A DNA stretch of 64,000 nucleotides, taken from the NCBI RefSeq assembly GCF_001475935.1, contig NZ_LDQA01000010.1, positions 1-64,000 on the forward strand, given 5' to 3'. Origin of the DNA: Aureimonas ureilytica (GTDB lineage: Bacteria; Pseudomonadota; Alphaproteobacteria; Rhizobiales; Rhizobiaceae). The notes beneath the pieces are model-generated. The model made no database searches and was not told the DNA's origin. It worked only from the letters and a program-made list of their open reading frames with translations. The position numbers and the translations under genes are program-made. Positions 27,674-36,951 of the stretch are shown here, one piece after another (positions within the stretch are counted from its first letter, which is position 1; every line of letters starts with the position of its first letter).

Positions 27674-28930
27674 ATGACCCATGCCGACTCCCCACTCTCT
27701 GCATCCCTGAGCATAGACGCTGACGGACGCGCCTTTCATCTCGACCCGCGCGATCCCACCTTCTTCGCCGATCCCTATCCGGCCTATGCGGCGCTTCACG
27801 CCCAAGCGCCGGTGGCCTTCTGGCACGAGGCCGGTTGTCTCACGGTCGCCTCGCATCCTCTGGTCGAGCGCATTCTGAAGTCGCGCGATTTTGGACGCGT
27901 CCTGTCGCAGGACGGCAGCGGGCGGCCGGTGCGCGGCGACATCCCCGATCATCTCGCGCATTTCTACGAGCTCGAGAACCATTCGTTGCTCGACCTGGAA
28001 GCCCCGGCCCATACGCGGCTGCGCGCGCTCCTGACCCGCTCCTTCGTGTCACGACGGATCGAAGCGCTCGCGCCCGAGATCACCTCCATCGTCGAAGACC
28101 TGATCGATCGCTTCGACCCGTCCTCGCCGGTCGAGATCGTCTCGGCCTTTGCCGAACCGCTACCGGTTGCCGTCATCGCGGGGCTGATCGGCGTGCCGCG
28201 CGAGGATACGGGCCATCTCCTGCGCTGGTCGCACGCGATGGTCGCCATGTATCAGATGGGCCGCACGCCCGAGGTCGAGCATCGGGCGAACGACGCCGCG
28301 CGCGAGTTCCGCGACTATCTCCTCCACGTGATCGGCGAGAAGCGGCGCAAGCCCACGGACGATCTCCTGTCCGGGCTGATCGAGGCCGAGACGGATAGCG
28401 GCAAGCTAACGGAAGAGGAACTCGTCTCGCTCGTCGTGCTGCTCCTCAACGCCGGCCATGAAGCGACGGTCCACCAGATCGGCAATGCGCTGGCGGCGCT
28501 CGCGCGGCAACGGGTTCCGCTGGCCCCGCTGGGCGAAGACGATGCGCTTCTGGAACGCACGGTGGAGGAAGCACTGCGCTTCGACACGCCGCTCCATCTC
28601 TTCCGACGTTTCGCGCTGCGCGATGTCGAGATCGGCGATCGGATTCTAAAACGCGGCGAAGAGGTCGCGCTGCTTCTGGCGGCGGCCAATCACGATCCGG
28701 CAGTGTTTCCCGAGCCCGCCCGATTCGACGCCGGACGCGCGCGTATTCCCCATGTCTCCTTCGGGGCGGGCGTCCATTTCTGCATCGGCGCGCCGCTTGC
28801 GCGGCTGGAATTGAAGATTGCCTTTCGGGGCTTGGCCCGACGCTATCCGAAGATTGCTCCCGCCTCGCCGCCGCGCTTTCGCGACAGCTATCACTTTCGC
28901 GGCGTCGAGCGGCTCGACGTCACGCTCTGA
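27674..28930 (+). CDS. Cytochrome P450
   Basis: 418-residue soluble bacterial P450. The heme motif FGAGVHFCIG has the axial C370. The ExxR motif is E299-x-x-R302, and the I-helix reads LLNAGHEATVHQIGN (258-272). The acid E263 is kept but the next position, usually Thr for proton delivery, is A264 with T265 following. The loop before helix C reads LLDLEAPAHTRLRALL, typical of class I P450s. No ferredoxin or reductase gene is adjacent. Start ATG 27674 has only a weak upstream site; a TTG at 27638 is the alternative. Substrate unknown. Confidence 0.91.
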   Translation: MTHADSPLSASLSIDADGRAFHLDPRDPTFFADPYPAYAALHAQAPVAFWHEAGCLTVASHPLVERILKSRDFGRVLSQDGSGRPVRGDIPDHLAHFYELENHSLLDLEAPAHTRLRALLTRSFVSRRIEALAPEITSIVEDLIDRFDPSSPVEIVSAFAEPLPVAVIAGLIGVPREDTGHLLRWSHAMVAMYQMGRTPEVEHRANDAAREFRDYLLHVIGEKRRKPTDDLLSGLIEAETDSGKLTEEELVSLVVLLLNAGHEATVHQIGNALAALARQRVPLAPLGEDDALLERTVEEALRFDTPLHLFRRFALRDVEIGDRILKRGEEVALLLAAANHDPAVFPEPARFDAGRARIPHVSFGAGVHFCIGAPLARLELKIAFRGLARRYPKIAPASPPRFRDSYHFRGVERLDVTL

Positions 28931-28939
28931 GCTCCGTCG

Positions 28940-29281
28940 TCAGAGCCGGATCACATAGCGTTTGCGCGTCGTCTCCTCGACGCGCCAGCGCCCCTTGAAG
29001 CCTGGGCGCAGAACAAAGGCGTCTCCCGCCATCACCCGGCGCTCGGCCCCGCCCTCCTCGATCAGCACGGAGGCGCCGGACAAGATTTCGCAATATTCCC
29101 ATTCGGTATATTCGATCAGCCATTCGCCGGGCGTGGATTCCCAGATGCCGGCATAGAGGCCATCGGCCTCCTCGAGATTCCAGGTTCGATGAATGGGATC
29201 GCCCATCGTGACCTTCTCGGCAGCAGGACGGCTTTCCTCGGGGGTGATCCCTTCGGGATTGAGGGCGAGAAAGCTTGTCAT
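28940..29281 (-). CDS. Small cupin (DUF861, ureidoglycine-aminohydrolase-like)
   Basis: 113 residues forming one cupin barrel: GLYAGIWESTPGEWLIEYTEWEYCEILSG holds the first motif (E and Y/E instead of the HxH pair), and VMAGDAFVLRPGFKGRWRVEE the second. This EWEYCEILSG pattern is that of the DUF861 cupins, often without a full metal site. ATG 29281 follows CAAGGAG. Convergent with the P450 gene, 9 bases between the ends. Function not assigned. Confidence 0.85.
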   Translation of the reverse strand: MTSFLALNPEGITPEESRPAAEKVTMGDPIHRTWNLEEADGLYAGIWESTPGEWLIEYTEWEYCEILSGASVLIEEGGAERRVMAGDAFVLRPGFKGRWRVEETTRKRYVIRL

Positions 29282-29597
29282 GGAGAACTCCTTGAGCGTC
29301 AGCTTGTATCGGTCGGGTTGACGTGCGGCAGGACCGGCGGCGGCTCGAGGCGATTAAAGCGCCTGCACAAGTGCGGTATCAAGAGGCCTATTTTCCGGTA
29401 TCTGAACACCGCATTTCTAAGTACATGTTTTCATTATGCTTATAGAGGCTGCGCGATGGCTCCGTCCTTTCGGACGCCCTTGCCAATCATCTACTCGTTC
29501 GTTATGGAACCGTCATCAAGAGCGGCGCGAGCCGCCCTTTTCGTATGGCCGGGATTGGTTTCGCGGCTGACGCGCGACTGACCCAAAGGGTATTTTC
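29282..29597. other. 316-base divergent promoter region between the cupin gene and rplM
   Basis: No gene is supported. The interval 29380-29500 is AT-richer than its surroundings (TATTTTCCGGTATCTGAAC, CATGTTTTCATTATGCTTATAG) and must hold the promoter of the ribosomal-protein operon and its leader. I see no clear L13 operator. Confidence 0.5.
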
Positions 29598-30062
29598 ATG
29601 AAGACCTTCTCGCAGAAGTCCGAGACGGTGGTGAAGAAGTGGATCGTCATCGACGCCGAAGGGCTCGTTGTCGGCCGTCTCGCCTCCCTCGTGGCGCTTC
29701 GCCTTCGCGGCAAGCACAAGCCTTCCTTCACGCCCCATGTCGATGATGGCGACAACGTCATCATCGTGAACGCCGACAAGGTCGTGTTCACGGGCAAGAA
29801 GTACGAGGACAAGACGTACTACTGGCACACCGGTTATGCCGGCGGCATCAAGGAGCGCAAGGCTCGCCAGATCCTCGAAGGCCGCTTCCCCGAGCGCGTG
29901 CTCGAGAAGGCCGTCGAGCGCATGCTGCCGCGCGGCCCGCTCGGCCGTCGCCAGCTCAAGAACCTGCGCGTCTATGCCGGTGCCGCGCACCCGCATGAAG
30001 CCCAGTCGCCCGAGACGCTCGACGTCAAGGTGCTGAACTCCAAGAACTCGAGGGCTGCATAA
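29598..30062 (+). CDS. rplM: 50S ribosomal protein L13
   Basis: 154 residues, the normal alphaproteobacterial size. Family segments are [68 protein letters not shown] and [35 protein letters not shown] 29598 follows AAAGGGTA. The stop overlaps the rpsI start in TAATG, the conserved rplM-rpsI operon. Confidence 0.98.
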   Translation: MKTFSQKSETVVKKWIVIDAEGLVVGRLASLVALRLRGKHKPSFTPHVDDGDNVIIVNADKVVFTGKKYEDKTYYWHTGYAGGIKERKARQILEGRFPERVLEKAVERMLPRGPLGRRQLKNLRVYAGAAHPHEAQSPETLDVKVLNSKNSRAA

Positions 30063-30535
30063 TGGCCGACCTGAACTCGCTGCAGGGCCTCGCCGGCGCT
30101 GGCGTCACGGAAGCGGCTGCTCCCGTTCACGTCCAGAAGCTCGACTCGAACGGTCGCGCCTATGCTACCGGCAAGCGCAAGGACGCGGTCGCTCGCGTCT
30201 GGGTCAAGCCCGGCTCGGGCAAGATCACCGTCAACGAGAAGGACTTCGCGGACTATTTCGCGCGTCCGGTTCTCCAGATGGTGCTCCGTCAGCCGATCGT
30301 CGCCGCTTCGCGCGACGGCCAGTTCGACATCATCGTGACGGTTGCCGGCGGCGGCCTTTCCGGCCAGGCCGGTGCGGTTCGTCACGGCATCTCGCGCGCC
30401 CTCACCTACTATGAGCCGGGCCTGCGCTCGATCCTCAAGAAGGGCGGCTTCCTGACCCGCGACTCGCGTACCGTCGAGCGTAAGAAGTACGGCAAGGCCA
30501 AGGCCCGCCGCTCCTTCCAGTTCTCGAAGCGCTAA
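30062..30535 (+). CDS. rpsI: 30S ribosomal protein S9
   Basis: 157 residues with the rhizobial N-terminal extension (about 1-30) before the core [23 protein letters not shown]. Also [19 protein letters not shown] and the basic tail ending SFQFSKR that reaches the P-site tRNA. Start overlaps the rplM stop. A terminator follows at 30612. Confidence 0.98.
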   Translation: MADLNSLQGLAGAGVTEAAAPVHVQKLDSNGRAYATGKRKDAVARVWVKPGSGKITVNEKDFADYFARPVLQMVLRQPIVAASRDGQFDIIVTVAGGGLSGQAGAVRHGISRALTYYEPGLRSILKKGGFLTRDSRTVERKKYGKAKARRSFQFSKR

Positions 30536-30611
30536 TCGCTTCTCGGAAGCGCCAAGCTTCATCGAAGCGCAACGCTTCACCGGAGCTCCAAGCTTCGAAC
30601 GGACCAACGGG

Positions 30612-30645
30612 AAAGGGCTTCGGGAAACCGGAGCCCTTTTTCTTT
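30612..30645 (+). terminator. Rho-independent terminator of rplM-rpsI
   Basis: AAAGGGCTTCGG (30612-30623), GAAA loop, then CCGGAGCCCTTT (30628-30639) with one G-T pair, followed by TTTCTTT. It lies about 77 bases past the rpsI stop. Confidence 0.88.
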
Positions 30646-30724
30646 GCGAGCGGCACAGCCGTCTTTGACTTCAAGCTGTCGCCCTCTTGGCCTATGTCTG
30701 GCGGCAATTCGAAACGGGGTTCCC

Positions 30725-31690
30725 ATGGCCAGCAAGTCGATCGACCATGCCTTTACCGCCGCCGGCCCGCTGGGGGCGGCCAGCGACCCGACCTATGCCG
30801 GCGCGCTCTCCTTCATGCGGCGGCGCTTTTCCAAGGACGTGGCGGGCTCGGATGTGACGGTCTGGGGCATTCCCTTCGATTCGGCCGTGTCGAACCGGCC
30901 GGGCGCGCGCTTCGGACCGCAGGCTTTGCGGCGGGCTTCGGCCATTTTCGACAACGACCCGCAATATCCCTTTCAGCAGGACTTTTTCGAAACGCTGGAT
31001 GTCGTGGACTATGGCGATTGTCTTCTCGACTATCGCCTGCCCGAGCGCGCTCATCTGGCGATGCGCGAACAGGCGGCCGCGCTTCTGGAGAAGACCGGCT
31101 TTCTCCTGACCTTGGGCGGCGATCACTCGATCACCTTTCCGCTGCTTCAGGCCCATGCGGCCAAGCACGGGCCGGTTAGCCTCGTGCATTTCGACGCGCA
31201 TCAGGACACGTGGGAACTGGCCACCGACACCCATGGCCGGCCGCGCGTCGATCATGGCTCCTTCGTCTCGGCCGCGCTGCGCGAAGGACTGATCGATCCC
31301 GCCACCTCGATCCAGATCGGCATCCGCACCCACGCGCCCGAGACCGGCGGCATCGACATTCTCTATGGCCACGAGTTGGAGGACCTGTCGTCCTCCGCGA
31401 TCGCGCAGCGCATCATCGAGAAGACGGCGGGCGGGAACTGCTACCTGACCTTCGACATCGACTGCCTCGACGTCGCCTTCGCGCCCGGCACGGGAACGCC
31501 CGTCGCGGGCGGACCATCGAGCGCCAAGATGCTGGCCGTGCTGCACAAGCTGGGTGCGCTCAATCTCATCGGCGCCGATGTGGTGGAAGTCTCGCCGCCC
31601 TATGATCACGCCGACATGACAGCCATCGCAGGCTCGACGGTTGGCATGTATCTGGTCGGCCTTCTCGCCGCGCGAAAAGCCGGCCGCTGA
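30725..31690 (+). CDS. speB: Agmatinase (ureohydrolase)
   Basis: 321 residues. All manganese ligands of the arginase/agmatinase fold are visible: H134 (GGDHS), D157, H159 and D161 (HFDAHQDT), D244 and D246 (TFDIDCLD). [12 protein letters not shown] and [17 protein letters not shown] favour agmatinase, which makes putrescine and urea from agmatine; guanidinobutyrase-like relatives are possible. ATG 30725 is chosen over the upstream frame because it begins the conserved part after a CGGGG site. argC begins 46 bases downstream in the same direction. Confidence 0.9.
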   Translation: MASKSIDHAFTAAGPLGAASDPTYAGALSFMRRRFSKDVAGSDVTVWGIPFDSAVSNRPGARFGPQALRRASAIFDNDPQYPFQQDFFETLDVVDYGDCLLDYRLPERAHLAMREQAAALLEKTGFLLTLGGDHSITFPLLQAHAAKHGPVSLVHFDAHQDTWELATDTHGRPRVDHGSFVSAALREGLIDPATSIQIGIRTHAPETGGIDILYGHELEDLSSSAIAQRIIEKTAGGNCYLTFDIDCLDVAFAPGTGTPVAGGPSSAKMLAVLHKLGALNLIGADVVEVSPPYDHADMTAIAGSTVGMYLVGLLAARKAGR

Positions 31691-31736
31691 GCCTCCTCAT
31701 CCCTTCCCGCCTTCCCTCAGACAGGTCACGACGCTC

Positions 31737-32666
31737 ATGAAACCGCGCATCTTTATCGACGGCGAACACGGAACCACCGGCCTCCAGATCCGCGTCCGCA
31801 TGGCCGACCGGAGCGATGTGGAGCTTCTGTCGATTCCCGAAGCCGAGCGGCGCAACGCTTCGCTGCGCGAGGAGCTTCTGAAAGCCGCCGACATCGCCAT
31901 CCTCTGTCTGCCGGACGATGCGGCGCGCGAGGCCGTGGCCCTCATCGGCACCGATGCCTCGACCCGTGTCATCGACACGTCGACCGCGCACCGGGTCGAT
32001 CCGAACTGGGCCTATGGGTTTGCGGAACTCGCCAAGGGCCAAGGCGAGGCTATCGCCAAGGCACGGCTCGTCGCCAATCCCGGCTGCTACCCGACGGGTG
32101 CCATCGCGCTCCTGCGCCCGCTCCGCGATGCCGGCCTCCTGGCCGAGACGCAGCCGGTGACGGTCAACGCCGTGTCGGGCTATACGGGCGGCGGTAAGCA
32201 GATGATCGCGCAGATGGAGGATGCCACCCGCGACGATCACATCGACGCGCCGCACTTCCTCTATGGGCTCGACCTCGCCCACAAGCACCTGCCGGAAATG
32301 CGCGTGTTCGGAAAGCTCGACCGCGATCCGATCTTCGCGCCCTCGGTCGGCCGCTTCGCCCAAGGCATGATCGTTCAGGTGCCGTTCCACGCCGAGGCTG
32401 TGAACGGCGCCAGCGCGGAGCGCCTGCGCGAGGCGCTGGCCGATCATTATGCCGGCCAGTCGATCGTGGAGGTGGCGAGCGGGGAGGAAACGTCGGGGCT
32501 GAAGCGCATCGACCCGACCGAACTCGCCGGCACGGATCGCATGAAGCTCTTCGTCTTCGGCTCGAAGGACGGCGCGCGCTTCAATCTCGTCGCCCTTCTC
32601 GACAATCTCGGCAAGGGTGCGTCGGGCGCGGCCGTCCAGAACATGGACCTGATGCTGCGGGGCTGA
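31737..32666 (+). CDS. argC: N-acetyl-gamma-glutamyl-phosphate reductase, type 2
   Basis: 309 residues, the short ArgC form. NADP-binding start [18 protein letters not shown], catalytic C117 in [17 protein letters not shown], and [13 protein letters not shown]. It catalyses the third step of arginine synthesis. ATG 31737 fits the conserved start of type 2 ArgC; the longer frame from 31641 overlaps speB. It ends 4 bases before the convergent ctaA stop. Confidence 0.94.
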   Translation: MKPRIFIDGEHGTTGLQIRVRMADRSDVELLSIPEAERRNASLREELLKAADIAILCLPDDAAREAVALIGTDASTRVIDTSTAHRVDPNWAYGFAELAKGQGEAIAKARLVANPGCYPTGAIALLRPLRDAGLLAETQPVTVNAVSGYTGGGKQMIAQMEDATRDDHIDAPHFLYGLDLAHKHLPEMRVFGKLDRDPIFAPSVGRFAQGMIVQVPFHAEAVNGASAERLREALADHYAGQSIVEVASGEETSGLKRIDPTELAGTDRMKLFVFGSKDGARFNLVALLDNLGKGASGAAVQNMDLMLRG

Positions 32667-32670
32667 CCCC

Positions 32671-33756
32671 TTAGGCAGCGGCTGGAAGGGGATAGGCCCC
32701 TTTCAGCTCCCGCGCATGGAACACAGCGCCGGCGAGCACCAAGAGCGCGCCTGCCTGATGCAGAAGCGCCCAGCCGATCGGCACCTGCAAGAGCAGCGTG
32801 GTGATCCCGAGCGCGGCCTGCAGAGTGACGAGACCGGCGAGATGCGTCGCCATCTTGGCATGGCGCGAGCCGGGCGCGAGGCGGCGCGCGGCAATGGCGT
32901 GAAGCAGCGCGACGGTGAAGAGCAGATAGGCGCCACAGCGATGCGTGAACTGCACCGTCATCACATTCTCGAAGAAGTTGCGCCAAGCCGGTGACATCGC
33001 GAGAAGATTGGCCGGCACGATCTGCCCGTCCATCAGCGGCCAAGTGTTGAAGCTGAGACCGGCATTGAGACCGGCCACCAGGCCGCCGAGATAGATCTGG
33101 AGCAAGGCCAGCGCGACCAGCAGCGCACCGACCTTGGCGGAATGGCCCGTCGGCGGCGCTTCGATCCGCTGTGGCGACAGGCCCTTGGCGATCCAGAGAG
33201 TCGAAGCGAAAATGATGCAGGCCATGGTGAGATGAACCGCCAGCCGATACTGGCTGACCTCGGTGCGCTCCACGAGCCCCGAGGCCACCATCCACCAGCC
33301 GATACCGCCCTGAACACCGCCGAGCGTCAGAAGCCCGACAAGGCGCGGCTTCAGCCAAGGCTCGATCCGCCCCGTCAGCCAGAAGAAGGCCAGCGGAAGG
33401 GCGAAGGCGAAGCCGACGCTGCGCGCCAGAAACCGGTGCGCCCATTCCCACCAGTAGATCGTCTGGAAGTCCGACAGGCTCATGCCCTTGTTGAGCAATT
33501 GATATTGCGGGATCTGACGATAGAGATCGAATTCCTCTTGCCACTGCGCCTGCGAGAGCGGCGGAACGATACCGTGAATCGGCTTCCATTCCGTGATCGA
33601 CAGGCCGGATTCGGTCAGACGCGTGGCTCCGCCCACGACGACCAGCGCAAGGATCAGCGCCGCGACGCCATAGAGCCAGAAGCGAATGAGCCGGCGCGAG
33701 CGTGCCCAGCCGTCGGCTTCGCGGGCAAGGGTGGGGGCATGGGTCGATAGGGTCAT
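32671..33756 (-). CDS. ctaA: Heme A synthase, COX15 type
   Basis: 361 residues with eight predicted membrane helices. The pattern VVGGATRLTESGLSITEWKPI, the IYWWEWAHRFLAR histidine region, YRLAVHLTMA, and the second-half pair FTHRCGAYLLF and LLHQAGAL give the conserved heme-ligand histidines of type 2 CtaA/COX15. It oxidises heme O to heme A for aa3-type cytochrome oxidase. ATG 33756 has a modest site. Divergent from the DUF2842 gene, a frequent neighbour in alphaproteobacteria. Confidence 0.94.
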   Translation of the reverse strand: MTLSTHAPTLAREADGWARSRRLIRFWLYGVAALILALVVVGGATRLTESGLSITEWKPIHGIVPPLSQAQWQEEFDLYRQIPQYQLLNKGMSLSDFQTIYWWEWAHRFLARSVGFAFALPLAFFWLTGRIEPWLKPRLVGLLTLGGVQGGIGWWMVASGLVERTEVSQYRLAVHLTMACIIFASTLWIAKGLSPQRIEAPPTGHSAKVGALLVALALLQIYLGGLVAGLNAGLSFNTWPLMDGQIVPANLLAMSPAWRNFFENVMTVQFTHRCGAYLLFTVALLHAIAARRLAPGSRHAKMATHLAGLVTLQAALGITTLLLQVPIGWALLHQAGALLVLAGAVFHARELKGAYPLPAAA

Positions 33757-33952
33757 GTCTGTCTTGAACCGGCTTGCGAACTCAGCCGCTTCATCCCCTT
33801 GTTTTCGGCCGATCGGATCGGCAATCTAGGACCGGACCCGAAGGGTTTGCGAAATGGGCCCTGGCCCCGAGGTTTGGTACGATGTGCCACGCTTGGCAAG
33901 GGTCATCGGGTCGCGGCACCATCACGTCTGCGTCCCAAACCGGAGGTTTCCC

Positions 33953-34162
33953 ATGCCCATCCGATTGAAGAAGCTCATCGGCACGCTGCTGCTGGTCGGC
34001 TTCGTCGCGGTCTATGCCGTGGTGGCGACGGCCTATGCCACTCTTTATCTGGCAGAGTCAGCGGCTTACATCCATTTGCTCTACTTCTTCGCGACCGGCA
34101 TCCTCTGGGTTGTGCCGGCCATGTTCGTGATCAAATGGATGGAAGGCGCGCGACGTTCCTGA
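33953..34162 (+). CDS. DUF2842 small membrane protein
   Basis: 69 residues: MPIRLKKLIGTLLLVGFVAVYAVVATAYATLYL with one membrane helix (8-30) and a second (about 38-58, HLLYFFATGILWVVPAMFVI). This two-helix pattern is DUF2842, restricted mostly to alphaproteobacteria and often near ctaA. ATG 33953 follows CGGAGG. Perhaps an assembly or accessory factor; no function is established. Confidence 0.85.
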   Translation: MPIRLKKLIGTLLLVGFVAVYAVVATAYATLYLAESAAYIHLLYFFATGILWVVPAMFVIKWMEGARRS

Positions 34163-34195
34163 AGCGTCGCGGCGACAAACATTCCGACATCGGCG

Positions 34196-36094
34196 TCAAG
34201 CGCTCTGCCGGTCCCGCACCAGGATCATATCGGCGAAGCCGCTTTCCGCCAGCGTGCCGACGGCTGCGTCGGTTTCGCTTGACGAGCAACCCTCGACCGA
34301 CACGAGCAGCGCGGCCTCTGCGTCGATCATGGTCTTGAGACGCGTCGTATCGACCCGCCCGGCGTCGATCAGCAGCGTTTCGTAGCTGCGCTCCATGAAG
34401 TCGAGCGCATGGCGGCGTTCGCTCCAGCGCCCCGTGTCGTCCTCGCCCTGGAGGCTGCGACCGGCGGCCACGATGTCCGCGCCGGTGGCGAAATCACGCC
34501 GGGCAATCTCGGAAAAATTCGCATCGCCGCGCACGAGGTCGATGAGCCCGGGCTCGCTGGGAGCCAGTCCCATGGCGCGTGCGGCGTCCTGCGTTTTCGA
34601 CAAATCGACCAGCAGCACGGAGCGGCCCCGCAGCGCAAGGCGGCGCGCCAGATCGACGCTGAGCGGTCGCCCATCGCCCTCGCCGGCGGCCACCACGATG
34701 GCGCGGGACAGTTCGCTCGCCCGCAGCGCCTCGATCACATCGTCGATCATCGCGATTTCGGGCCGGCTCGGGGCCTCACTCGTCAAGGACACGGCCGGCA
34801 AGATCGGCCCGGCCTCGATCTCCTCCTTGCGCCGCAAGGAGCGCGACAGGGCGAGAAAGAATGAGGATCCGAGAAAGCCCGCGACGCTCCCGGCAAGCGC
34901 GCCCGGCCAAAGCGAAAGCGAGCGCTGTGTTGGCGGGAGTTGCGTCTGCGCGATCAGGGGTTTGGCCGCTGTTGCTTGCGCATCGGGTGAGGCGGCCTCC
35001 TCCGATCCCCGCTTGGCACGCCACGCGGCCAGATCCGCTCGCGCAGCTGTCAGATCGGACCTCAGGGTGTCTCTAGCCTGCATACGGGAATCGGGATCGG
35101 CCGAAGCGGAGGCGCTGGGTGTCAGAGCGCGCAGAGCCGCTCCGTTGGCCGCGCGTTCCGCCCGCAGGTCGGCGAGCAGCGTTCCACGCTGCTGCTCGAT
35201 ATTGGCGGTCAGCTGGCGCAGGCGCAGACGCACCATCTGCACACGCGGATGGGACTCGTCGAACTGTGCCGCGAGTTCGTCAGCCTTGGGCTTGAGCGTT
35301 CGAGTCTCGGCCACGAGTCGCCGCCAAGTATCCCACCCTTGCCAGAGGTTCGAAGGGGCATCCCCCTCCTCGCCCTTCTCGACCGCAACGATGGCCGCAT
35401 CGAGGTCAGCCTGCCGCTGCTCCAGCAAGGCCCGCGCGGCGATTTCCTGACCCTCGGCGGCTGCCGGTGCGGGCGAGGCGCTGATCGCCACGTCGAAATC
35501 CGCCAAGCGACGCTCGGCATCCGTCATGCGCGCTTCCAAATCCTTCAGCACCGGATCCTGATCCGATCTCCGCGCCGGATCGGGCGCCGCGTCGTTCGCG
35601 CTCTGCGGCGCGCCTGCTCTTCCATCGGCCGCCGCCAGACGCTTAGCCGGGCTCGGCACGCGGGCCAGGAGATCGGCGACGATCAGGCGAACACGCTTTT
35701 CGGCAAGAGCGGCGCTTCCGGCATCGGCCCAGACCACGCTCCTCGAACTCGACAGGGATGTCACGCCCGCGCGCCGGCTGACGCTGCCTTCGAGCGGCCC
35801 CGAACTCCGGTTCAGAAGGTCGTTGAGGGAGACGACCTCGTCCGCCTCTGCCTCATCCGCATGGGTCTCACGACGGATCAGGTCGTGAATTTCGGCATTG
35901 GTCCAGGATGGCAGAGGCGCGCCATCGGCGGAAAGCTCGATCCGGGCCCGGTGCACGGGGGGTACGAGCGAAACGGCGAAAGCGGCGATCGCGCCGGACA
36001 GGACCGTGGACGCACCGACAATCCCAAGGCGCCGCGCGACGTCGCGCGGCCCCTTTAGATCGTCCTGTCCCCGCTGCGGCCAGATCGCCGGCAT
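34196..36094 (-). CDS. Wzz/BY-kinase-like polysaccharide co-polymerase with degenerate kinase motifs
   Basis: 632 residues. Membrane helix 1 is about 22-45; a long periplasmic coiled-coil region (46-390, Ala/Glu/Arg-rich) follows, then helix 2 (about 394-418) and a cytoplasmic P-loop-like domain (445-632). This is the GumC/ExoP/Wzc layout. The Walker A position reads AAGEGDGRPLSVDLA (469-483), lacking the GK(T/S) lysine. The second block is SVLLVDLSK instead of the usual DxDxR, the third is TLLIDAGRVD, and no Tyr cluster ends the chain. It probably controls chain length without kinase activity. I chose ATG 36094 (AGGAAGG 7 bases upstream) over TTG 36184. Divergent from the Wza-like gene. Confidence 0.8.
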   Translation of the reverse strand: MPAIWPQRGQDDLKGPRDVARRLGIVGASTVLSGAIAAFAVSLVPPVHRARIELSADGAPLPSWTNAEIHDLIRRETHADEAEADEVVSLNDLLNRSSGPLEGSVSRRAGVTSLSSSRSVVWADAGSAALAEKRVRLIVADLLARVPSPAKRLAAADGRAGAPQSANDAAPDPARRSDQDPVLKDLEARMTDAERRLADFDVAISASPAPAAAEGQEIAARALLEQRQADLDAAIVAVEKGEEGDAPSNLWQGWDTWRRLVAETRTLKPKADELAAQFDESHPRVQMVRLRLRQLTANIEQQRGTLLADLRAERAANGAALRALTPSASASADPDSRMQARDTLRSDLTAARADLAAWRAKRGSEEAASPDAQATAAKPLIAQTQLPPTQRSLSLWPGALAGSVAGFLGSSFFLALSRSLRRKEEIEAGPILPAVSLTSEAPSRPEIAMIDDVIEALRASELSRAIVVAAGEGDGRPLSVDLARRLALRGRSVLLVDLSKTQDAARAMGLAPSEPGLIDLVRGDANFSEIARRDFATGADIVAAGRSLQGEDDTGRWSERRHALDFMERSYETLLIDAGRVDTTRLKTMIDAEAALLVSVEGCSSSETDAAVGTLAESGFADMILVRDRQSA

Positions 36095-36282
36095 GGTTTG
36101 CCCTTCCTGTCGCACGCCGCCCCTTGGATCGATTCTCGTATCCGTCATCGAGTTCGAGGATAGAAGGTTGAAATTCGCGGACAATATGCACGCGAGTTTA
36201 CGTACGGTTAACCCTAATTCGAGAATGTTGGCGCGGGCGAGTCGCCCGACACACGATTTGAAGCTTTTCTGGAGTGAGACCC

Positions 36283-36840
36283 ATGCGCGCCGGCTTCGTG
36301 ACGATGGTATTGATCGGAGCGCTGCTGTCGGGCTGCGTGACGGCGAAACCGCCCGCCCCTGCGTTTCATGCGGTTTTGAACCAACCCTACAAGCTCGACG
36401 CGGGCGATCGAATCCGCGTGACGGTGTTCGAGCAGGACAACCTGTCCAACATCTATGCTGTGGATAAGTCCGGCTATCTGTCGCTACCGCTGGTCGGGGC
36501 GGTGCCCGCGCGCGGTAAAACGACCGAACAGGTACAGGCCGCGATCACGGCGGCGCTTCGAAACGGCTATTTGCGCTCGCCCGATGTCTCGGTTCAGGTC
36601 GAGCAATATCGCCCCTTCTTCATCATGGGCGAAGTCGCGAGCGGCGGCCAGTACTCCTATGTTCCGGGCATGACGGCCCAGAACGCCATCGCCATTGCCG
36701 GCGGCTTCTCCTCGCGCGCCGACCAGCGCACGGTGGACATCACGCGGCAGGTTAATGGTCAGGTCATCACAGGGCGCGTGTTGATCTCCGATCCGATCAT
36801 TCCCGGTGACACGATTTCCGTTCGCGAAAGGCTATTCTGA
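36283..36840 (+). CDS. Wza-type polysaccharide export lipoprotein
   Basis: 185 residues. Lipoprotein leader with the lipobox LLSGC (cysteine near residue 18). Then the Poly_export domain YKLDAGDRIRVTVFEQDNLSNIYAVDKSGYLSLPLVG and an SLBB-like domain PFFIMGEVASGGQYSYVPGMTAQNAIAIAGGFS. It is shorter than E. coli Wza and lacks its C-terminal membrane helix, as in many rhizobial ExoF/GumB-type proteins. ATG 36283 follows TCTGGAG. It would form or gate the outer-membrane export path with the gene at 34196 and the priming enzyme at 36952. Confidence 0.9.
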   Translation: MRAGFVTMVLIGALLSGCVTAKPPAPAFHAVLNQPYKLDAGDRIRVTVFEQDNLSNIYAVDKSGYLSLPLVGAVPARGKTTEQVQAAITAALRNGYLRSPDVSVQVEQYRPFFIMGEVASGGQYSYVPGMTAQNAIAIAGGFSSRADQRTVDITRQVNGQVITGRVLISDPIIPGDTISVRERLF

Positions 36841-36951
36841 TTTCGGCGCGTCGGCTCAAACTCCTTTAGCCTTTGACCGCTAGATCTGACGTCAGCCGGA
36901 CGGTTCATTCGCTCCTTCAAGAGAGCCCGCCGGCACTAGGGTGGCGATCGG

